Of a stretch of DNA of 64,000 nt, positions 45,819 to 56,327 are shown piece by piece. This DNA is from Acinetobacter ihumii (GTDB taxonomy: Bacteria > Pseudomonadota > Gammaproteobacteria > Pseudomonadales > Moraxellaceae): the NCBI RefSeq assembly GCF_900625095.1, contig NZ_LR130760.1, positions 2,183,005 to 2,247,004 on the forward strand, read 5' to 3'. The notes under the pieces were generated by a model. The model saw nothing but the letters and a program-made list of their open reading frames with translations, made no database searches and was not told the origin of the DNA. Position 1 is the stretch's first letter. Each line of letters begins with the position of its first letter. The position numbers and the translations under genes are program-made.

Positions 45819-45837
45819 AAATTGGTATTACCAATTT
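45819..45837. promoter_or_regulatory. LldR operator, promoter-proximal
   Basis: AAATTGGTATTACCAATTT is a perfect 19-bp palindrome matching the AATTGGTNNNACCAATT site of LldR/PdhR proteins, 67 bases before lldP. Confidence 0.8.
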
Positions 45838-45923
45838 AAATTAAAAAACAAAATACAGAAGGAATTTATAAACAAATGCATCATAAATAGTCTATATCAG
45901 CATTTCAAGGGCAACTTTAAAAC

Positions 45924-45944
45924 ATTATTGGTATGACCAATAAT
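45924..45944. promoter_or_regulatory. LldR operator, promoter-distal
   Basis: ATTATTGGTATGACCAATAAT is symmetric over 9+9 positions around a three-base centre and shares TTGGTAT-ACCAA with the proximal site; centres are 106 bases apart, close to ten helical turns. E. coli LldR also uses two spaced operators. The rest of 45753-46228 shows no gene. Confidence 0.75.
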
Positions 45945-46228
45945 AAAACATGATAAAATCTGGTGTTTAGCGGGCATCGTATGATTGACCTATACGACTA
46001 AAGTTTCAGCACAAGAATCCACCTTGATCATTCTCGGATTTCAAAAAATAGTGTTTGGCATAAAACGCTGTTTTAATTTTGAGTCAAATTTCGTATAAAC
46101 CAGACTTTCATTAGCGTCAGTTCTGCTTTTAGATCAGTCCATCTATACAAGGATTGACGAATCATTAAGATCGGTAGATTCTTGACAGAAGATGTCAATT
46201 CATCTGTTTGGGAAAAAGGAAAAAATAG

Positions 46229-47128
46229 GTGTTCGATTTAGACAGCCGTTTACTGAATATTTTTTATCATATTTATAAATCCAAAAGTGTTTCGATGGCA
46301 GCAGATGCGATTGGCGTGAGTCAACCCACGATTAGTAATGGCTTGGTTAAAATTCGCCAACATTTTGATGATCCGCTATTTTTACGGGTCGGAAATGAAA
46401 TGATTCCAACCGAACTGGCCAAACAAATTTTCCCTTTGGTCAGTGAAGTGATCAATAAAGTCGAGAGCATTAATAATTTTAGTCTGCATTTTGAACCGTC
46501 AAAATCTGACATGATACTTACACTTGCCATGACCGATGTATCACATCTGGTACTTTTACCCAAAATTTCCAATTTTTTGGCACAAAGTGCGCCGCAAATT
46601 CGCATCAATGTCCGTCCCATCAGTCTGGAAACCAGTTACCAGATGGCCAATGGTGAGATTGATATGGCAATTGGGTTTTTACCACAACTTGAAGATGGCT
46701 TTTATCAACAAAAACTATTTTCACAGCGCTATGTGGTGATTTCACGTAAAGATCATCCACGTATTAACGCGCAGAACTTTACCATTGAAGATTATATGCG
46801 CGAACTGCATATCGATATTGATACAGGTGTGGGACATTACCAGATTGAAAATGCGTTACAAAACAGTGGTGTGAAGCGTGATATTTTGATTCGCCTACCG
46901 AGCTATCTTGGCGTCGGCTTGATGGTACAGGAAACCGATGCGATTGCGACGGTACCTTATTATTTAAGTAAAGTACTGTTATCACGTGATAATTTACAAA
47001 TTCTGGATGCGCCTGTCGATTTTCCAACGTATAGCATCAAACAACACTGGCATATGTGTTGTCATCATAAAACCAGTCATCAATGGTTTCGTAAATCCTG
47101 CTATGAAATTTTTAAAAATATGTCCTGA
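46229..47128 (+). CDS. LysR-family transcriptional regulator
   Basis: A 299-residue LysR-type regulator. The N-terminal helix-turn-helix reads LLNIFYHIYKSKSVSMAADAIGVSQPTISNGLVKIR, and the substrate-binding domain follows (MILTLAMTDVSHLVLLPKI, ANGEIDMAIGF). It starts with GTG at 46229, with AAAGGA about eight bases before. It lies between the lactate operon and pgm, on the same strand as pgm but 215 bases away. Target and ligand are not evident; control of lldP is possible but unsupported. Confidence 0.88.
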   Translation: MFDLDSRLLNIFYHIYKSKSVSMAADAIGVSQPTISNGLVKIRQHFDDPLFLRVGNEMIPTELAKQIFPLVSEVINKVESINNFSLHFEPSKSDMILTLAMTDVSHLVLLPKISNFLAQSAPQIRINVRPISLETSYQMANGEIDMAIGFLPQLEDGFYQQKLFSQRYVVISRKDHPRINAQNFTIEDYMRELHIDIDTGVGHYQIENALQNSGVKRDILIRLPSYLGVGLMVQETDAIATVPYYLSKVLLSRDNLQILDAPVDFPTYSIKQHWHMCCHHKTSHQWFRKSCYEIFKNMS

Positions 47129-47343
47129 TATCAATGTCTTTAATCAACTTTTTTCATCATTGTTTAAACCCTCTTTATTTTTCTCCCATAGGAAGAAATA
47201 AAATGGGTTGATAAAAAAGTCTAATTGAAAAGAGCTTCAATTCAATACTGTTGAATCATGTAAACCTTCTGATTTACAACTCGGATTTTAACCAAACTTC
47301 TGTATAATCATTTCACAAATTTTTAACGCTAACTATTCTAGAA

Positions 47344-48711
47344 ATGACGACACTAACTTGCTTTAAAGCCTATGATATCCGAGGCAAACTCGACACTGAA
47401 CTGAATGAAGATATTGCTTATAACATTGGTCGTGCTTATGGACAAATCTATCAACCTAAAACGATTGTGATTGGTTGCGACATTCGTTTAAGCAGCGAAG
47501 GCTTAAAACAAGCCACCATTCGCGGTTTAAATGATGCAGGCGTGAATGTACTCGATTTAGGCATGACGGGTACCGAAGAAGTTTACTTTGCTGCCTTCCA
47601 TCTGGATGTACAAGGCGGTATTGAGGTTACGGCGAGCCATAACCCGATGGACTATAATGGCATGAAACTGGTACGTGAAAATGCGCGCCCGATTAGTGCT
47701 GATACAGGTTTAAAAGAGATTCAAGCTTTGGCTGAATCACAACAGTTCAATGATGTTGAACATAAAGGAACGACCAGTCACTACAACATCCTTCCTGAGT
47801 TTGTCGATCACCTGATGGGCTATATTGATCCAGCAAAGATCAAACCATTAAAACTGGTGGTCAATGCAGGCAACGGTGCGGCAGGTCACGTGATTGATAC
47901 CATTGAAGAAAAATTTAAAAGTCTGAATGTACCTGTTGAATTTATTAAAATTCATCACGAAGCAGATGGCACTTTCCCAAATGGCATTCCTAACCCACTT
48001 TTGTTTGAAAACCGTGATAGCACTTGCGATGCCGTAATTGAACATCATGCAGATATGGGAATTGCCTGGGATGGCGATTTCGACCGTTGTTTTCTATTCG
48101 ATGAAAAAGGTCAATTTATTGAAGGCTATTATATCGTCGGTCTGTTAGCTCAAGCCTTTTTGATCAAACAATCGGGTGAAAAAATCGTACATGATCCACG
48201 CTTGGTCTGGAACACTTTAGATATTGTGGAAAAATATCAGGGTGAAACCGTACAATCCAAATCTGGACATGCCTTTATCAAGCAAGTCATGCGCGAACAC
48301 AATGCCGTCTATGGTGGTGAAATGAGTGCACACCATTACTTCCGTGACTTTGCTTATTGTGATAGTGGCATGATTCCGTGGTTACTGACCATCGCGCTGC
48401 TGTCTGAAACAGGTCAATCGCTTTCAACTTTGGTTGAGAATATGATTGCGAAGTTTCCATGTAGTGGTGAAATTAACTTCAAAGTGGCAGATACGCAAAT
48501 CACCATTCAGAAACTATTTGATCATTATGCAGCGCAACATCCACAAATCGACCGTACGGATGGTGTCAGTTTAGATTTTGGTATTTGGCGTTTTAATGTA
48601 CGTGCTTCCAATACCGAACCTTTACTGCGTTTGAATATCGAGAGTCGCGGTGAACAGGCTCGTCCAATGCAAGATTATGTCGATGAGTTAACAGCACTCA
48701 TTCAGGCTTAA
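47344..48711 (+). CDS. pgm: phosphomannomutase/phosphoglucomutase of the capsule locus
   Basis: A 455-residue alpha-D-phosphohexomutase: [20 protein letters not shown] at the N-terminus, phosphoserine loop [11 protein letters not shown] near residue 100, metal loop DGDFDRCF near residue 240, sugar loop [13 protein letters not shown] near 325 and phosphate loop [12 protein letters not shown] near 420. Its similarity is to ManB/CpsG, so it should make mannose-1-phosphate (for manC) and perhaps glucose-1-phosphate (for galU). It is the conserved last gene of Acinetobacter K loci before lldP. Confidence 0.94.
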   Translation: MTTLTCFKAYDIRGKLDTELNEDIAYNIGRAYGQIYQPKTIVIGCDIRLSSEGLKQATIRGLNDAGVNVLDLGMTGTEEVYFAAFHLDVQGGIEVTASHNPMDYNGMKLVRENARPISADTGLKEIQALAESQQFNDVEHKGTTSHYNILPEFVDHLMGYIDPAKIKPLKLVVNAGNGAAGHVIDTIEEKFKSLNVPVEFIKIHHEADGTFPNGIPNPLLFENRDSTCDAVIEHHADMGIAWDGDFDRCFLFDEKGQFIEGYYIVGLLAQAFLIKQSGEKIVHDPRLVWNTLDIVEKYQGETVQSKSGHAFIKQVMREHNAVYGGEMSAHHYFRDFAYCDSGMIPWLLTIALLSETGQSLSTLVENMIAKFPCSGEINFKVADTQITIQKLFDHYAAQHPQIDRTDGVSLDFGIWRFNVRASNTEPLLRLNIESRGEQARPMQDYVDELTALIQA

Positions 48712-48724
48712 ATAATCAAATTAA

Positions 48725-48758
48725 AATACGGCTGAGATTACTCAATCTCAGCCGTATT
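48725..48758. terminator. 15-bp perfect hairpin shared by pgm and the phosphoglycerol transferase-like gene
   Basis: AATACGGCTGAGATT (48725-48739) pairs with AATCTCAGCCGTATT (48744-48758) around ACTC. The right arm and loop encode the last codons and stop of the convergent gene. On the minus strand TTTAATTTG follows, so it mainly ends that gene. Confidence 0.75.
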
Positions 48759-50579
48759 GTCTGGCGTTAGACTTAAACCATAAAGATAATTTTCACCCGA
48801 TAAACTATCCTGATTGATATTTTTATACTGCTCTAAAAGTTGCTTGGCATCATGCTTACACTCAGAAGCAGGCATCAAAAATTTAGGGTGAATCACCTCA
48901 TAACAGCCCGATAAGCGCTGCATAAAATGATAATATGGAGAAAGCGGCAATCCTGCGACCTGCAATAATTTAGGTGCCACAAAACTGCTTGGAGTCGACT
49001 CTTGCTGTAACACTTTTTTCTGAATTGGAAAATTACTCCAGAGCGCCAAAGGCGTTTGATAGTTCTTTAAAGCCGTGCGTTCTGGATCATTTTTAAAATA
49101 ATCATATTCATCATAAACGCCCTGCAAATTTGGCAAATGATCGCCAAAAACCAGCACAATGGTGGGTTGTTTTAAGGTTTTCAAATATGCAGTTAATTCT
49201 GATAATTTCTGATCTGCTCGTGCAACGCCAGCCGTATACGTACTGAGTTTTCGTTGGTTGAGCTCTGAAAGCGTTTTGCTGAACTTAAATTGTTGTTTGC
49301 CATAACGATCATCATTGTACATTGGATGATTTTCAACCGTAATCGCATAAATAAACTTGGGCTGATCCCCTTGCTGTAACACTTTTTTAATATTTTCGTA
49401 AATCAGCACATCCGTCGCCCACCCGCCTGCGTTAAATATCTGAGGTCGTTTTTCTTGCGAAACCATATTCTCTAAAGAAATAAATTGTTGAAAGCCTAAA
49501 GCAGGATAGACCTTATTACGATTATAGTAGTAGCCATAATTATTGTGCATGGCAATGGTTTGATACCCCAAACCATCCAGATAAAAGGGTAACGCATAAA
49601 TCGGACGTTTCACTTTAGACACATACAATAATTCATTGGGAAAAAATGCCGTGTTTAAACTGGTCAATACCTCAAATTCAACATTGGCTGTCCCACCGCC
49701 AAATGAAGGTGAAATCAATTGCGATACCTGATTTTTCTGAAAAAAAGGCAATAAATTACGCCCTAAAGCCTGATCCAGATGTCGCGGATCCCAAAAGGAT
49801 TCTTGCATAATAATCACGATATTGGGTTTTATTGCATCATCAGCCAAAGTACCTTTAACTTCTGGATTTTGATGCAAAATATCCTGTATCGCCTGCTCGG
49901 ACACTTGCGCACGGGGCAATAACCGATCTGTCACCTGATCGAGTATTTTAGAAATATAAAATGTACTAAAACCATAATTTTGAATTTTACGATAATCTCC
50001 AACCCAGTCATTTCGTGTATTGGGAAAATCTGCGAGTTGATTACAAATGGCGGGACGATCGTCACGCTGACAAGCCCCTGTCGGATTCATTATAAAATTG
50101 AGATATATCAAACTGCTACTGATAAAAAAGAAAATAATGGTGTTCGGAACATAACTATGTATCGTTGTTTTTTCTTCTTTTCTGATTGCGACAACCAATA
50201 CCACGAGGAACAGTGCAATTAAAATGAAAAAAATCAGTTGTAATGACCATGGAGAAGCTTTCATCGCCTCTGGTAATAAAAACACGTCTTCAGGACTGAG
50301 ATTGCTGAATAAATATTGTTGTTTTTTCTGATTAATAAAATTCAGAAACATCACAAAAATTTGACTTAAAATCAACGCCGTATATTGACGGCCAGTGGCG
50401 ATAAAGAAAAGCTGAATAATGGCGTAATTAAATAAAACGGCAAATAGAACTTTGTTATAGCCAATGTATAAGTAAAATTTTTTAAGTGTGAATGCATCTC
50501 CCCATCCGATATAAACACCGATACAGGCAGACAAAAAAGCAACGCCAATAAACAGCAATTGCTGGCGCAAAAAGGACAT
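48738..50579 (-). CDS. LTA synthase-like phosphoglycerol/sulfatase-family transferase (Pgt1-like)
   Basis: A 613-residue inner membrane protein with five N-terminal membrane segments and an extracytoplasmic alkaline-phosphatase-fold domain. Motifs: QESFWDPRHL, the catalytic Thr in GGGTANVEFEVLTS, and metal ligands in VENHPMYND and VFGDHLPNLQG. Relatives add phosphoglycerol or similar groups to envelope glycans. Some A. baumannii K loci carry pgt1 between gne1 and pgm, the position seen here, so capsule or lipid modification is likely. ATG at 50579 is chosen over a TTG at 50603; no good ribosome site precedes either. Confidence 0.8.
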   Translation of the reverse strand: MSFLRQQLLFIGVAFLSACIGVYIGWGDAFTLKKFYLYIGYNKVLFAVLFNYAIIQLFFIATGRQYTALILSQIFVMFLNFINQKKQQYLFSNLSPEDVFLLPEAMKASPWSLQLIFFILIALFLVVLVVAIRKEEKTTIHSYVPNTIIFFFISSSLIYLNFIMNPTGACQRDDRPAICNQLADFPNTRNDWVGDYRKIQNYGFSTFYISKILDQVTDRLLPRAQVSEQAIQDILHQNPEVKGTLADDAIKPNIVIIMQESFWDPRHLDQALGRNLLPFFQKNQVSQLISPSFGGGTANVEFEVLTSLNTAFFPNELLYVSKVKRPIYALPFYLDGLGYQTIAMHNNYGYYYNRNKVYPALGFQQFISLENMVSQEKRPQIFNAGGWATDVLIYENIKKVLQQGDQPKFIYAITVENHPMYNDDRYGKQQFKFSKTLSELNQRKLSTYTAGVARADQKLSELTAYLKTLKQPTIVLVFGDHLPNLQGVYDEYDYFKNDPERTALKNYQTPLALWSNFPIQKKVLQQESTPSSFVAPKLLQVAGLPLSPYYHFMQRLSGCYEVIHPKFLMPASECKHDAKQLLEQYKNINQDSLSGENYLYGLSLTPDNTAEIE

Positions 50580-50849
50580 AAGTTGATCTGGGAGAAAATA
50601 CAACGACAGGGCATTTTAGCATATATTTGGGAATAACTTTTTTACTTCTGAGTGCTCTGACTGAAGCATAAGTTATTTCGTATTTTTTATAAAAGTTCGA
50701 CATTTAGTTGGCGTTATTATCATCTTGTTTTTTCAGAAACATTTCGCTGGTTATGCATAGATAACGTAAATCTAACGTTTAAAGATTGCAAACTTTTGAT
50801 AAAAAATTTAAGGTGTGACAAAGATATAATCCTTGAGAAAGACAAACGA
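50580..50849. promoter_or_regulatory. divergent promoter region of the pgt1-like and wzi-like genes
   Basis: A consensus TATAAT sits at 50825-50830 on the plus strand, giving a leader of only about 12 bases to the wzi-like ATG. A TTGATA at 50796 is too far (23-base spacer) to be a normal -35. No RfaH ops or JUMPstart element was recognised. Confidence 0.35.
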
Positions 50850-52295
50850 ATGTTTTCTAGAAAAATACTTTTACTAACATTACTCGCCACAAGTTGTTCT
50901 TCTTTATTCGCACAAGGGCTTATCCTAAATGATCAAAATTTAAGAACTGATCTTAATTGGTTAAACCAACAAGGCGTGATTCGTCTCAGCACTTCTACTT
51001 GGCCTTTAAGTGGCGGTGAAGTACAGCGTTCAATCGATCAAGCAAAGGTTTCGACGCTTGCACAGCAACGGGTGCTAGATTCAGTTAAACAACGTTTAAA
51101 TATAGAAAATGAACAGTTAAAAGCCAGCCTATCTGCTGCAACTGACCAGAAAACTATTCCGCAAGGCTTTGGCGATAGTCAAAAATCAAAATACCAAGGC
51201 AGTGTTCAATTTAATGCAAGTTCTGAGCATTGGGCGACTAAAATTCAAGCTAATCTTGAGCAAGACCAACGTTTAGATGAGGGTGATAAATTTAATCTAG
51301 ACGGTTCTTATGTGGCAGGGCATTTTGCAAACCAGTGGGTGGCCTTTGCCAAAATGCCAACATGGTGGGGACCAGGCAACGATGGCAGCCTCATTCGAGG
51401 CGATGCAAACCGCCCTGTTACAGGTTTTACAGCGCAACGAAATATACAAAACGCATTTGAAAATAAATGGCTGTCTTGGATTGGACCTTGGCAATATCAA
51501 GTTTTTGCTGGACAACTTCAAGACTATGATGCTGTATCTCGCGCACAGTTGTTAGGTTTACGTTTAACTGCACAACCCCTACCTTATTTAGAACTTGGCG
51601 CATCGCGTTCCATACAAATTGGCGGTAAAGGTCAACCTAAGAGCTTTAAAGCGTATTGGAATGCCATTATTGGTAAAGATAATGGTGATGCCGACACGGG
51701 TTATGTTGGTGAAAATAACGCCAGTAACCAGCTAGCAGGTTTTGACGGTCGCTTAAACCTACAACCTTTGCTTAATATTCCTGTGAGCATTTATGGGCAG
51801 TACATTGGTGAGGATGAAGCAGGTGGATTACCGTCAAGATCAATGTATTTAGCTGGCGCAGATTTTTCATCAAGCTATAAAAATTTACCTTATCAAATTT
51901 ATACGGAATGGGCAGATACACGTACCAATGGCGATGCTATAGGCTATTCTTATAATCATCATCAATACAAAGATGGCTATTACCAACAGGGTTATCCATT
52001 AGGTCATGGTATTGGCGGGGATGGTCAACTTTATTCGGTAGGCGGTAAGATTCAGTTTGATCGTATCAACCAACTTAAAGGCCGTGTTTTATACGCCAAA
52101 GTCAATGAATCTAATCGTCTCACTAATGAGTTATTTCCTCAGGCAGATACCATTAAAGCTGTTGATGTGACGTGGGTACATTACTTGAAACCTCAAATTC
52201 CTCTTAAAATTAATGCTTGGGCAGCAAAGTCTGATAAACAAAGTAATGATTCAGGGGCATCTGTTGGTATTGAATTTCCAATAGACTTCAAATAA
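50850..52295 (+). CDS. wzi: Wzi-family capsule assembly outer membrane protein
   Basis: A 481-residue protein with a signal peptide (MFSRKILLLTLLATSCSSLFAQ) and an outer-membrane beta-barrel. The KMPTWWGPGNDGSLIRGDANRPVTG segment, LSWIGPWQYQVFAGQL and the terminal barrel strand are typical of Wzi, a lectin that attaches capsule to the cell surface. The ATG at 50850 gives the signal peptide directly; a longer frame from 50796 does not. In A. baumannii wzi is usually outside the K locus, so its place between gne1 and the pgt1-like gene is notable. Confidence 0.85.
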   Translation: MFSRKILLLTLLATSCSSLFAQGLILNDQNLRTDLNWLNQQGVIRLSTSTWPLSGGEVQRSIDQAKVSTLAQQRVLDSVKQRLNIENEQLKASLSAATDQKTIPQGFGDSQKSKYQGSVQFNASSEHWATKIQANLEQDQRLDEGDKFNLDGSYVAGHFANQWVAFAKMPTWWGPGNDGSLIRGDANRPVTGFTAQRNIQNAFENKWLSWIGPWQYQVFAGQLQDYDAVSRAQLLGLRLTAQPLPYLELGASRSIQIGGKGQPKSFKAYWNAIIGKDNGDADTGYVGENNASNQLAGFDGRLNLQPLLNIPVSIYGQYIGEDEAGGLPSRSMYLAGADFSSSYKNLPYQIYTEWADTRTNGDAIGYSYNHHQYKDGYYQQGYPLGHGIGGDGQLYSVGGKIQFDRINQLKGRVLYAKVNESNRLTNELFPQADTIKAVDVTWVHYLKPQIPLKINAWAAKSDKQSNDSGASVGIEFPIDFK

Positions 52296-52296
52296 T

Positions 52297-52325
52297 AAAA
52301 AGGGAAGCATATTGCTTCCCTTTTT
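52297..52325. terminator. bidirectional terminator between wzi-like gene and gne1
   Basis: AAAAAGGGAAGC pairs with GCTTCCCTTTTT around a five-base loop; T runs flank it in both directions. Confidence 0.9.
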
Positions 52326-52348
52326 ATTATCGGATATATCCTAAGCTT

Positions 52349-53368
52349 TTATTTTCGATAACCATTTGGATTTTGTTTTTGCCAATGCCAACTGTCTTTA
52401 AGCATATCTTCGAGCGTGTATTGCGCAGTCCAGCCTAACTCTTCTTTTGCTCGTGAAGCATCTGCATAAAAAGCGGGTAAATCTCCAGCCCTACGCTCGA
52501 CAAACTCTGTAGGAATGGAAACCCTATTTACTTTCTCAAACGTTTCCTTAATTTGTAGAACGGAGATCGCGGTACCTGTTCCGATATTCCAAGCACGACA
52601 ATCTCGATGATTCAAGCGATTATTGACAGCCAAGACATGTGCTTTTGATAAATCAACCACATGAATAAAATCTCGCTCACATGTTCCATCCAACGTAGGA
52701 TAATCGTTACCAAAAATCGCTAATTTTTCACGACGACCAACCGCTACCTGAGTCACATAAGGCATTAAGTTATTTGGAATACCCTGCGGATCTTCACCAA
52801 TACGTCCACTTTTATGCGCCCCGACTGGATTAAAGTAACGCAATAAGGCAATCGACCAACGCTCATCAGCTTTGGCTATCTTTTCTAACATCTGCTCAAT
52901 AACTAATTTAGTATAGCCATAGTTATTATTTGGCAGACTGAGTGTCATATCTTCGCTGTACGGCGACGAATTCAGTTCGCCATAAACCGTTGCAGATGAG
53001 CTAAAGACTAACTTAAATACCTCTGCACGCTGCATCGCATTTACAAGATTAATACTGCCCACAATATTATTATCAAAATAAATCAAAGGAAGTTGCTGAC
53101 TTTCGCCGACTGCTTTTAAACCAGCAAAATGAATGACTGCATCAATTTGATGCTGTGCAAATACTTGATCAAGCTGTTCAGCACTGCGAATATCACCTTG
53201 TATAAAGGTCAGAGATTTTCCGGTGAGTTCCTCCACCCGTTTGAGGGATTCGACAGAACTATTGGATAAATTATCGAACACGACTACATCATGGTTTGCA
53301 TTTAGCAATTCAACACAGGTATGTGAACCAATATATCCGGCGCCACCTGTCACTAAAATATTTGCCAT
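52349..53368 (-). CDS. gne1: UDP-glucose 4-epimerase
   Basis: A 339-residue short-chain dehydrogenase/reductase-type epimerase: NAD motif GGAGYIGSHT, catalytic YGYTK (Tyr-x3-Lys) near residue 150, and GxGTAISV toward the C-terminus. It interconverts UDP-Glc and UDP-Gal (or their N-acetyl forms) for capsule repeats; in Acinetobacter K loci the gene is called gne1 (a galE homologue). It is last in galU-ugd-gpi-gne1, eight bases after gpi. Confidence 0.94.
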   Translation of the reverse strand: MANILVTGGAGYIGSHTCVELLNANHDVVVFDNLSNSSVESLKRVEELTGKSLTFIQGDIRSAEQLDQVFAQHQIDAVIHFAGLKAVGESQQLPLIYFDNNIVGSINLVNAMQRAEVFKLVFSSSATVYGELNSSPYSEDMTLSLPNNNYGYTKLVIEQMLEKIAKADERWSIALLRYFNPVGAHKSGRIGEDPQGIPNNLMPYVTQVAVGRREKLAIFGNDYPTLDGTCERDFIHVVDLSKAHVLAVNNRLNHRDCRAWNIGTGTAISVLQIKETFEKVNRVSIPTEFVERRAGDLPAFYADASRAKEELGWTAQYTLEDMLKDSWHWQKQNPNGYRK

Positions 53369-53376
53369 GTTTTATC

Positions 53377-55050
53377 CTAACTCTTTTTATTTCCAAGCAG
53401 CAATTCAATTAAGCCTTGCGTTGAAGCATCCAGATGTGCTGTCTGTTGTTGCTGACCATTTAAAATCGGTAGAATTTGATTGGCAATTTCCTTACCTTTT
53501 TCCACACCCCATTGGTCAAAGGGGTTAATATTCCATAATACCGATTGTACAAAGACTTTATGCTCATACAGCGCAATCAGCATGCCTAAAGTCTTTGGAT
53601 TCAATTCTTGAATTAAAAATGTTGAACTCGGCTGATTACCTGCATATTGTTTATATACAGGTAAATTTTCCAATTCTTTTTGATCCAAAGCCTGATTACC
53701 AAAGGCTAAAAGTCGCGACTGTGCCAAACAGTTCGATAAAGCCAAATGATGCTGTTCAATTAACGCATCTGCATTTTCTACATAGGTAAAATGATTGGCA
53801 TTATAACGCTGAATCGGTGCAATAAAATCACAACTCACCGCATGCGTTCCTTGATGCAATAACTGATAAAAAGCATGCTGCGCGTTTGGCCCTACTTCAC
53901 CCCAGACAATCGGACAGGTACTCGATGCTACCTTGTGATTATCACGTTGTACCGACTTCCCATTCGACTCCATTTCAAGCTGTTGCAGATAAGATGCAAA
54001 ATATTTTAAACGACCATCATAAGGTAAGACTGCATGCGTTTGCATCTTCAAAAAATTGGTATTCCACGCACCCAATAATGCCATAATGACAGGCACATTT
54101 TCATGAAATGGGGCCTGACGAAAATGTTGATCAATCAGATAAGCACCTGCCAACAGTTCCTGAAATCCTTCAATACCCACTTTAAGCGCAATCGGTAAAC
54201 CAATGCATGACCATAAGGAATATCGACCACCGACCCAATCCCACAGTAATAACTGATTGTCAGGATGAATTCCCCATTCTGTCATTTTTTCAGGTTTAGT
54301 TGACACCCCAATAAAATGACTTTTTAAGACACAATGACGATCGCCTAGGGACTTTTCCAGCCATAAACGCGCCGTTTCAGCATTAGATAGAGTATCAATC
54401 GTTCCAAAAGACTTGGATGAAATAATAAATAGCGTGGTTTCTGGGCGTAATTGATGTAATAAATCAGACAACTGACTTCCATCCATCGTCGAAACAAAAT
54501 GGATATTTAATGGCTTTGCTGTTTTGACCTTGAAATCAGACAAGGCATGATTGACCATGAGGGGCCCTAAATCCGACCCCCCGACACCAATGTTCACGAC
54601 ATCCTGAATCACCTCACCGGTAACACCACGGTATTGACCTGCATGAATCTTCTCTACCAATTGGAACATTCGATCCAATTGTTGATGCACTTGGTAGGAC
54701 AGCTTGGGAAATTGCACCGTATTTTGGGGCAAACGCAATGCCCAATGCATCGCAGCACGCTGCTCAGTATAATTAATGGTTTCTTCTGAAAATAAGCGTT
54801 TTATCCATTCATCCAAGTTCTTAGATTCAGCCCATGCCACTAAAGACTGTATTACCTCCTGATTGACTCGATGCTTACTAAAATCGAAAGTCAAATCATC
54901 ACAACCCAATGAAAACTGCTCAAATCGATCATTTTGTTGTTCAAATAATTGATTTAGATGCATGTCTTGCATCTTCTCAGCAAGAGATTGAAGTTGTATT
55001 ACTGCTGATTGTTTATTTTGCTTTGGAAATTTTTCAATATTTTCATTCAT
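53377..55050 (-). CDS. gpi: glucose-6-phosphate isomerase
   Basis: A 557-residue phosphoglucose isomerase linking fructose-6-phosphate and glucose-6-phosphate. The signatures [24 protein letters not shown], and [13 protein letters not shown] are present, along with [11 protein letters not shown] near residue 365. It overlaps the ugd stop by four bases (ATGA). The module supplies glucose-6-phosphate for nucleotide-sugar synthesis from gluconeogenic carbon, as Acinetobacter mostly lack a complete glycolysis. Confidence 0.96.
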   Translation of the reverse strand: MNENIEKFPKQNKQSAVIQLQSLAEKMQDMHLNQLFEQQNDRFEQFSLGCDDLTFDFSKHRVNQEVIQSLVAWAESKNLDEWIKRLFSEETINYTEQRAAMHWALRLPQNTVQFPKLSYQVHQQLDRMFQLVEKIHAGQYRGVTGEVIQDVVNIGVGGSDLGPLMVNHALSDFKVKTAKPLNIHFVSTMDGSQLSDLLHQLRPETTLFIISSKSFGTIDTLSNAETARLWLEKSLGDRHCVLKSHFIGVSTKPEKMTEWGIHPDNQLLLWDWVGGRYSLWSCIGLPIALKVGIEGFQELLAGAYLIDQHFRQAPFHENVPVIMALLGAWNTNFLKMQTHAVLPYDGRLKYFASYLQQLEMESNGKSVQRDNHKVASSTCPIVWGEVGPNAQHAFYQLLHQGTHAVSCDFIAPIQRYNANHFTYVENADALIEQHHLALSNCLAQSRLLAFGNQALDQKELENLPVYKQYAGNQPSSTFLIQELNPKTLGMLIALYEHKVFVQSVLWNINPFDQWGVEKGKEIANQILPILNGQQQQTAHLDASTQGLIELLLGNKKS

Positions 55051-56303
55051 AGTCGACCAACACCTTCATAGGCGAAACCCTGAGCTTTTACAAAATCAGG
55101 ATCGTAAAGATTACGTCCATCCAGAATAAGGGGATGACGCATTGTTTGCTGTAGTTTTTTATAATCAGGACTGTAATATTGTTTCCATGCGGTAATCACA
55201 CAAAGTGCATCTGCATTTTGCACTACATCATAAGCATCCAGACTCAAAATCAAATCATCTCGCTCACCGTACATTTTATAAATTTCTTGTAAAGCCTGTG
55301 GATCATGCAGTTTCACCTTAGCACCTTGCGCCCATAATGCAGCCAACATTGCATGAATCGGAGAATTATGGATGCTAGAAGTATTTTCTTTAAATGCTGC
55401 ACCCCAAATTGCAATCGTTTTACCTTTTAAATCAGAGTGGTAATAATTCCAGAGCTTTCGAAACAAAATTTCTTTTTGCTGCTCGTTAATTTCCCAGACC
55501 TGTTGCAACAAGCGACTTTTCGCGCCAGTCTTTGAAACTTCGCTCGACAAAGTTAAAATGTCGTGCGAGAAATTTTCACCACCAAAACCAATTCCAGCCG
55601 ATAAATAGGCTGAACCAATACGGGTATCTGCGCCCATTCCCTGTTTTACATTAGCAATATCAATCCCTAATTTTTCAGCAACCAAAGCCAAATCATTCAT
55701 GTAGCTAATTCGTGTTGCTAACATGCCTGAAATACTCAATTTAGTAAATTCAGCATCCAGAATCGGCATAAATAAATATTGATTTTGATAGCGAAAAAAG
55801 GGACGAAGGAGTTCTTCCATCATCAATTTGGCAGCTTCTGCCTCTGCTCCAATAATGACGTGTTTGACATTTAGAACACTATTAATCGCATTACCTTCCT
55901 GAATGACATCAGGAAAATATACCCAGTCATCATTCGGTAAAATTGCTTTAAGTTTATCCGTTCCATGCAAACCAAAAGTTGAACCATTCACCATCAGTTT
56001 TGGATGAATAATCGGGCGTAATGCCAGTTCTTTTAATGTGTTTAAAGCAAGTTTGAATTCAGCTGGATTATAACAAAATAGATAGGCATCAATATCTAGA
56101 GGCAAATCCACCAAAGTACTTTGTAGCAACATTTTGGCTTCACGTTGTTTACTTAAACGACGATTCACCTCTTCATCCTGATATTGAATGTTTATAGATA
56201 AATGCGAATGTTGATAGCACCAATAGACTTGATTGCCATATTCGGCTAATAAAGCTGCCAATACGCCAGCCTGTAAGGTAGTCCCCAATATCGCAATCTT
56301 CAT
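55047..56303 (-). CDS. ugd: UDP-glucose/GDP-mannose dehydrogenase family protein (K-locus Ugd) with altered active site
   Basis: A 418-residue member of the UDP-glucose 6-dehydrogenase family by length, domain order and position between galU and gpi. However, the catalytic Cys block usually read as GG(S/Y)CxPKD is GGENFSHD here (residues 241-248), with Asn244 in place of the Cys nucleophile and His247 for Lys. The Rossmann motif normally GxGxxG reads GTTLQAG. The Lys in EFTKLSISG is kept. The surrounding sequence is intact and in frame, so this is not simple decay. Whether it oxidises UDP-Glc to UDP-GlcA cannot be assumed. Confidence 0.85.
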   Translation of the reverse strand: MKIAILGTTLQAGVLAALLAEYGNQVYWCYQHSHLSINIQYQDEEVNRRLSKQREAKMLLQSTLVDLPLDIDAYLFCYNPAEFKLALNTLKELALRPIIHPKLMVNGSTFGLHGTDKLKAILPNDDWVYFPDVIQEGNAINSVLNVKHVIIGAEAEAAKLMMEELLRPFFRYQNQYLFMPILDAEFTKLSISGMLATRISYMNDLALVAEKLGIDIANVKQGMGADTRIGSAYLSAGIGFGGENFSHDILTLSSEVSKTGAKSRLLQQVWEINEQQKEILFRKLWNYYHSDLKGKTIAIWGAAFKENTSSIHNSPIHAMLAALWAQGAKVKLHDPQALQEIYKMYGERDDLILSLDAYDVVQNADALCVITAWKQYYSPDYKKLQQTMRHPLILDGRNLYDPDFVKAQGFAYEGVGRL

Positions 56304-56327
56304 TGTTTTATACCTAAATATTATTGC

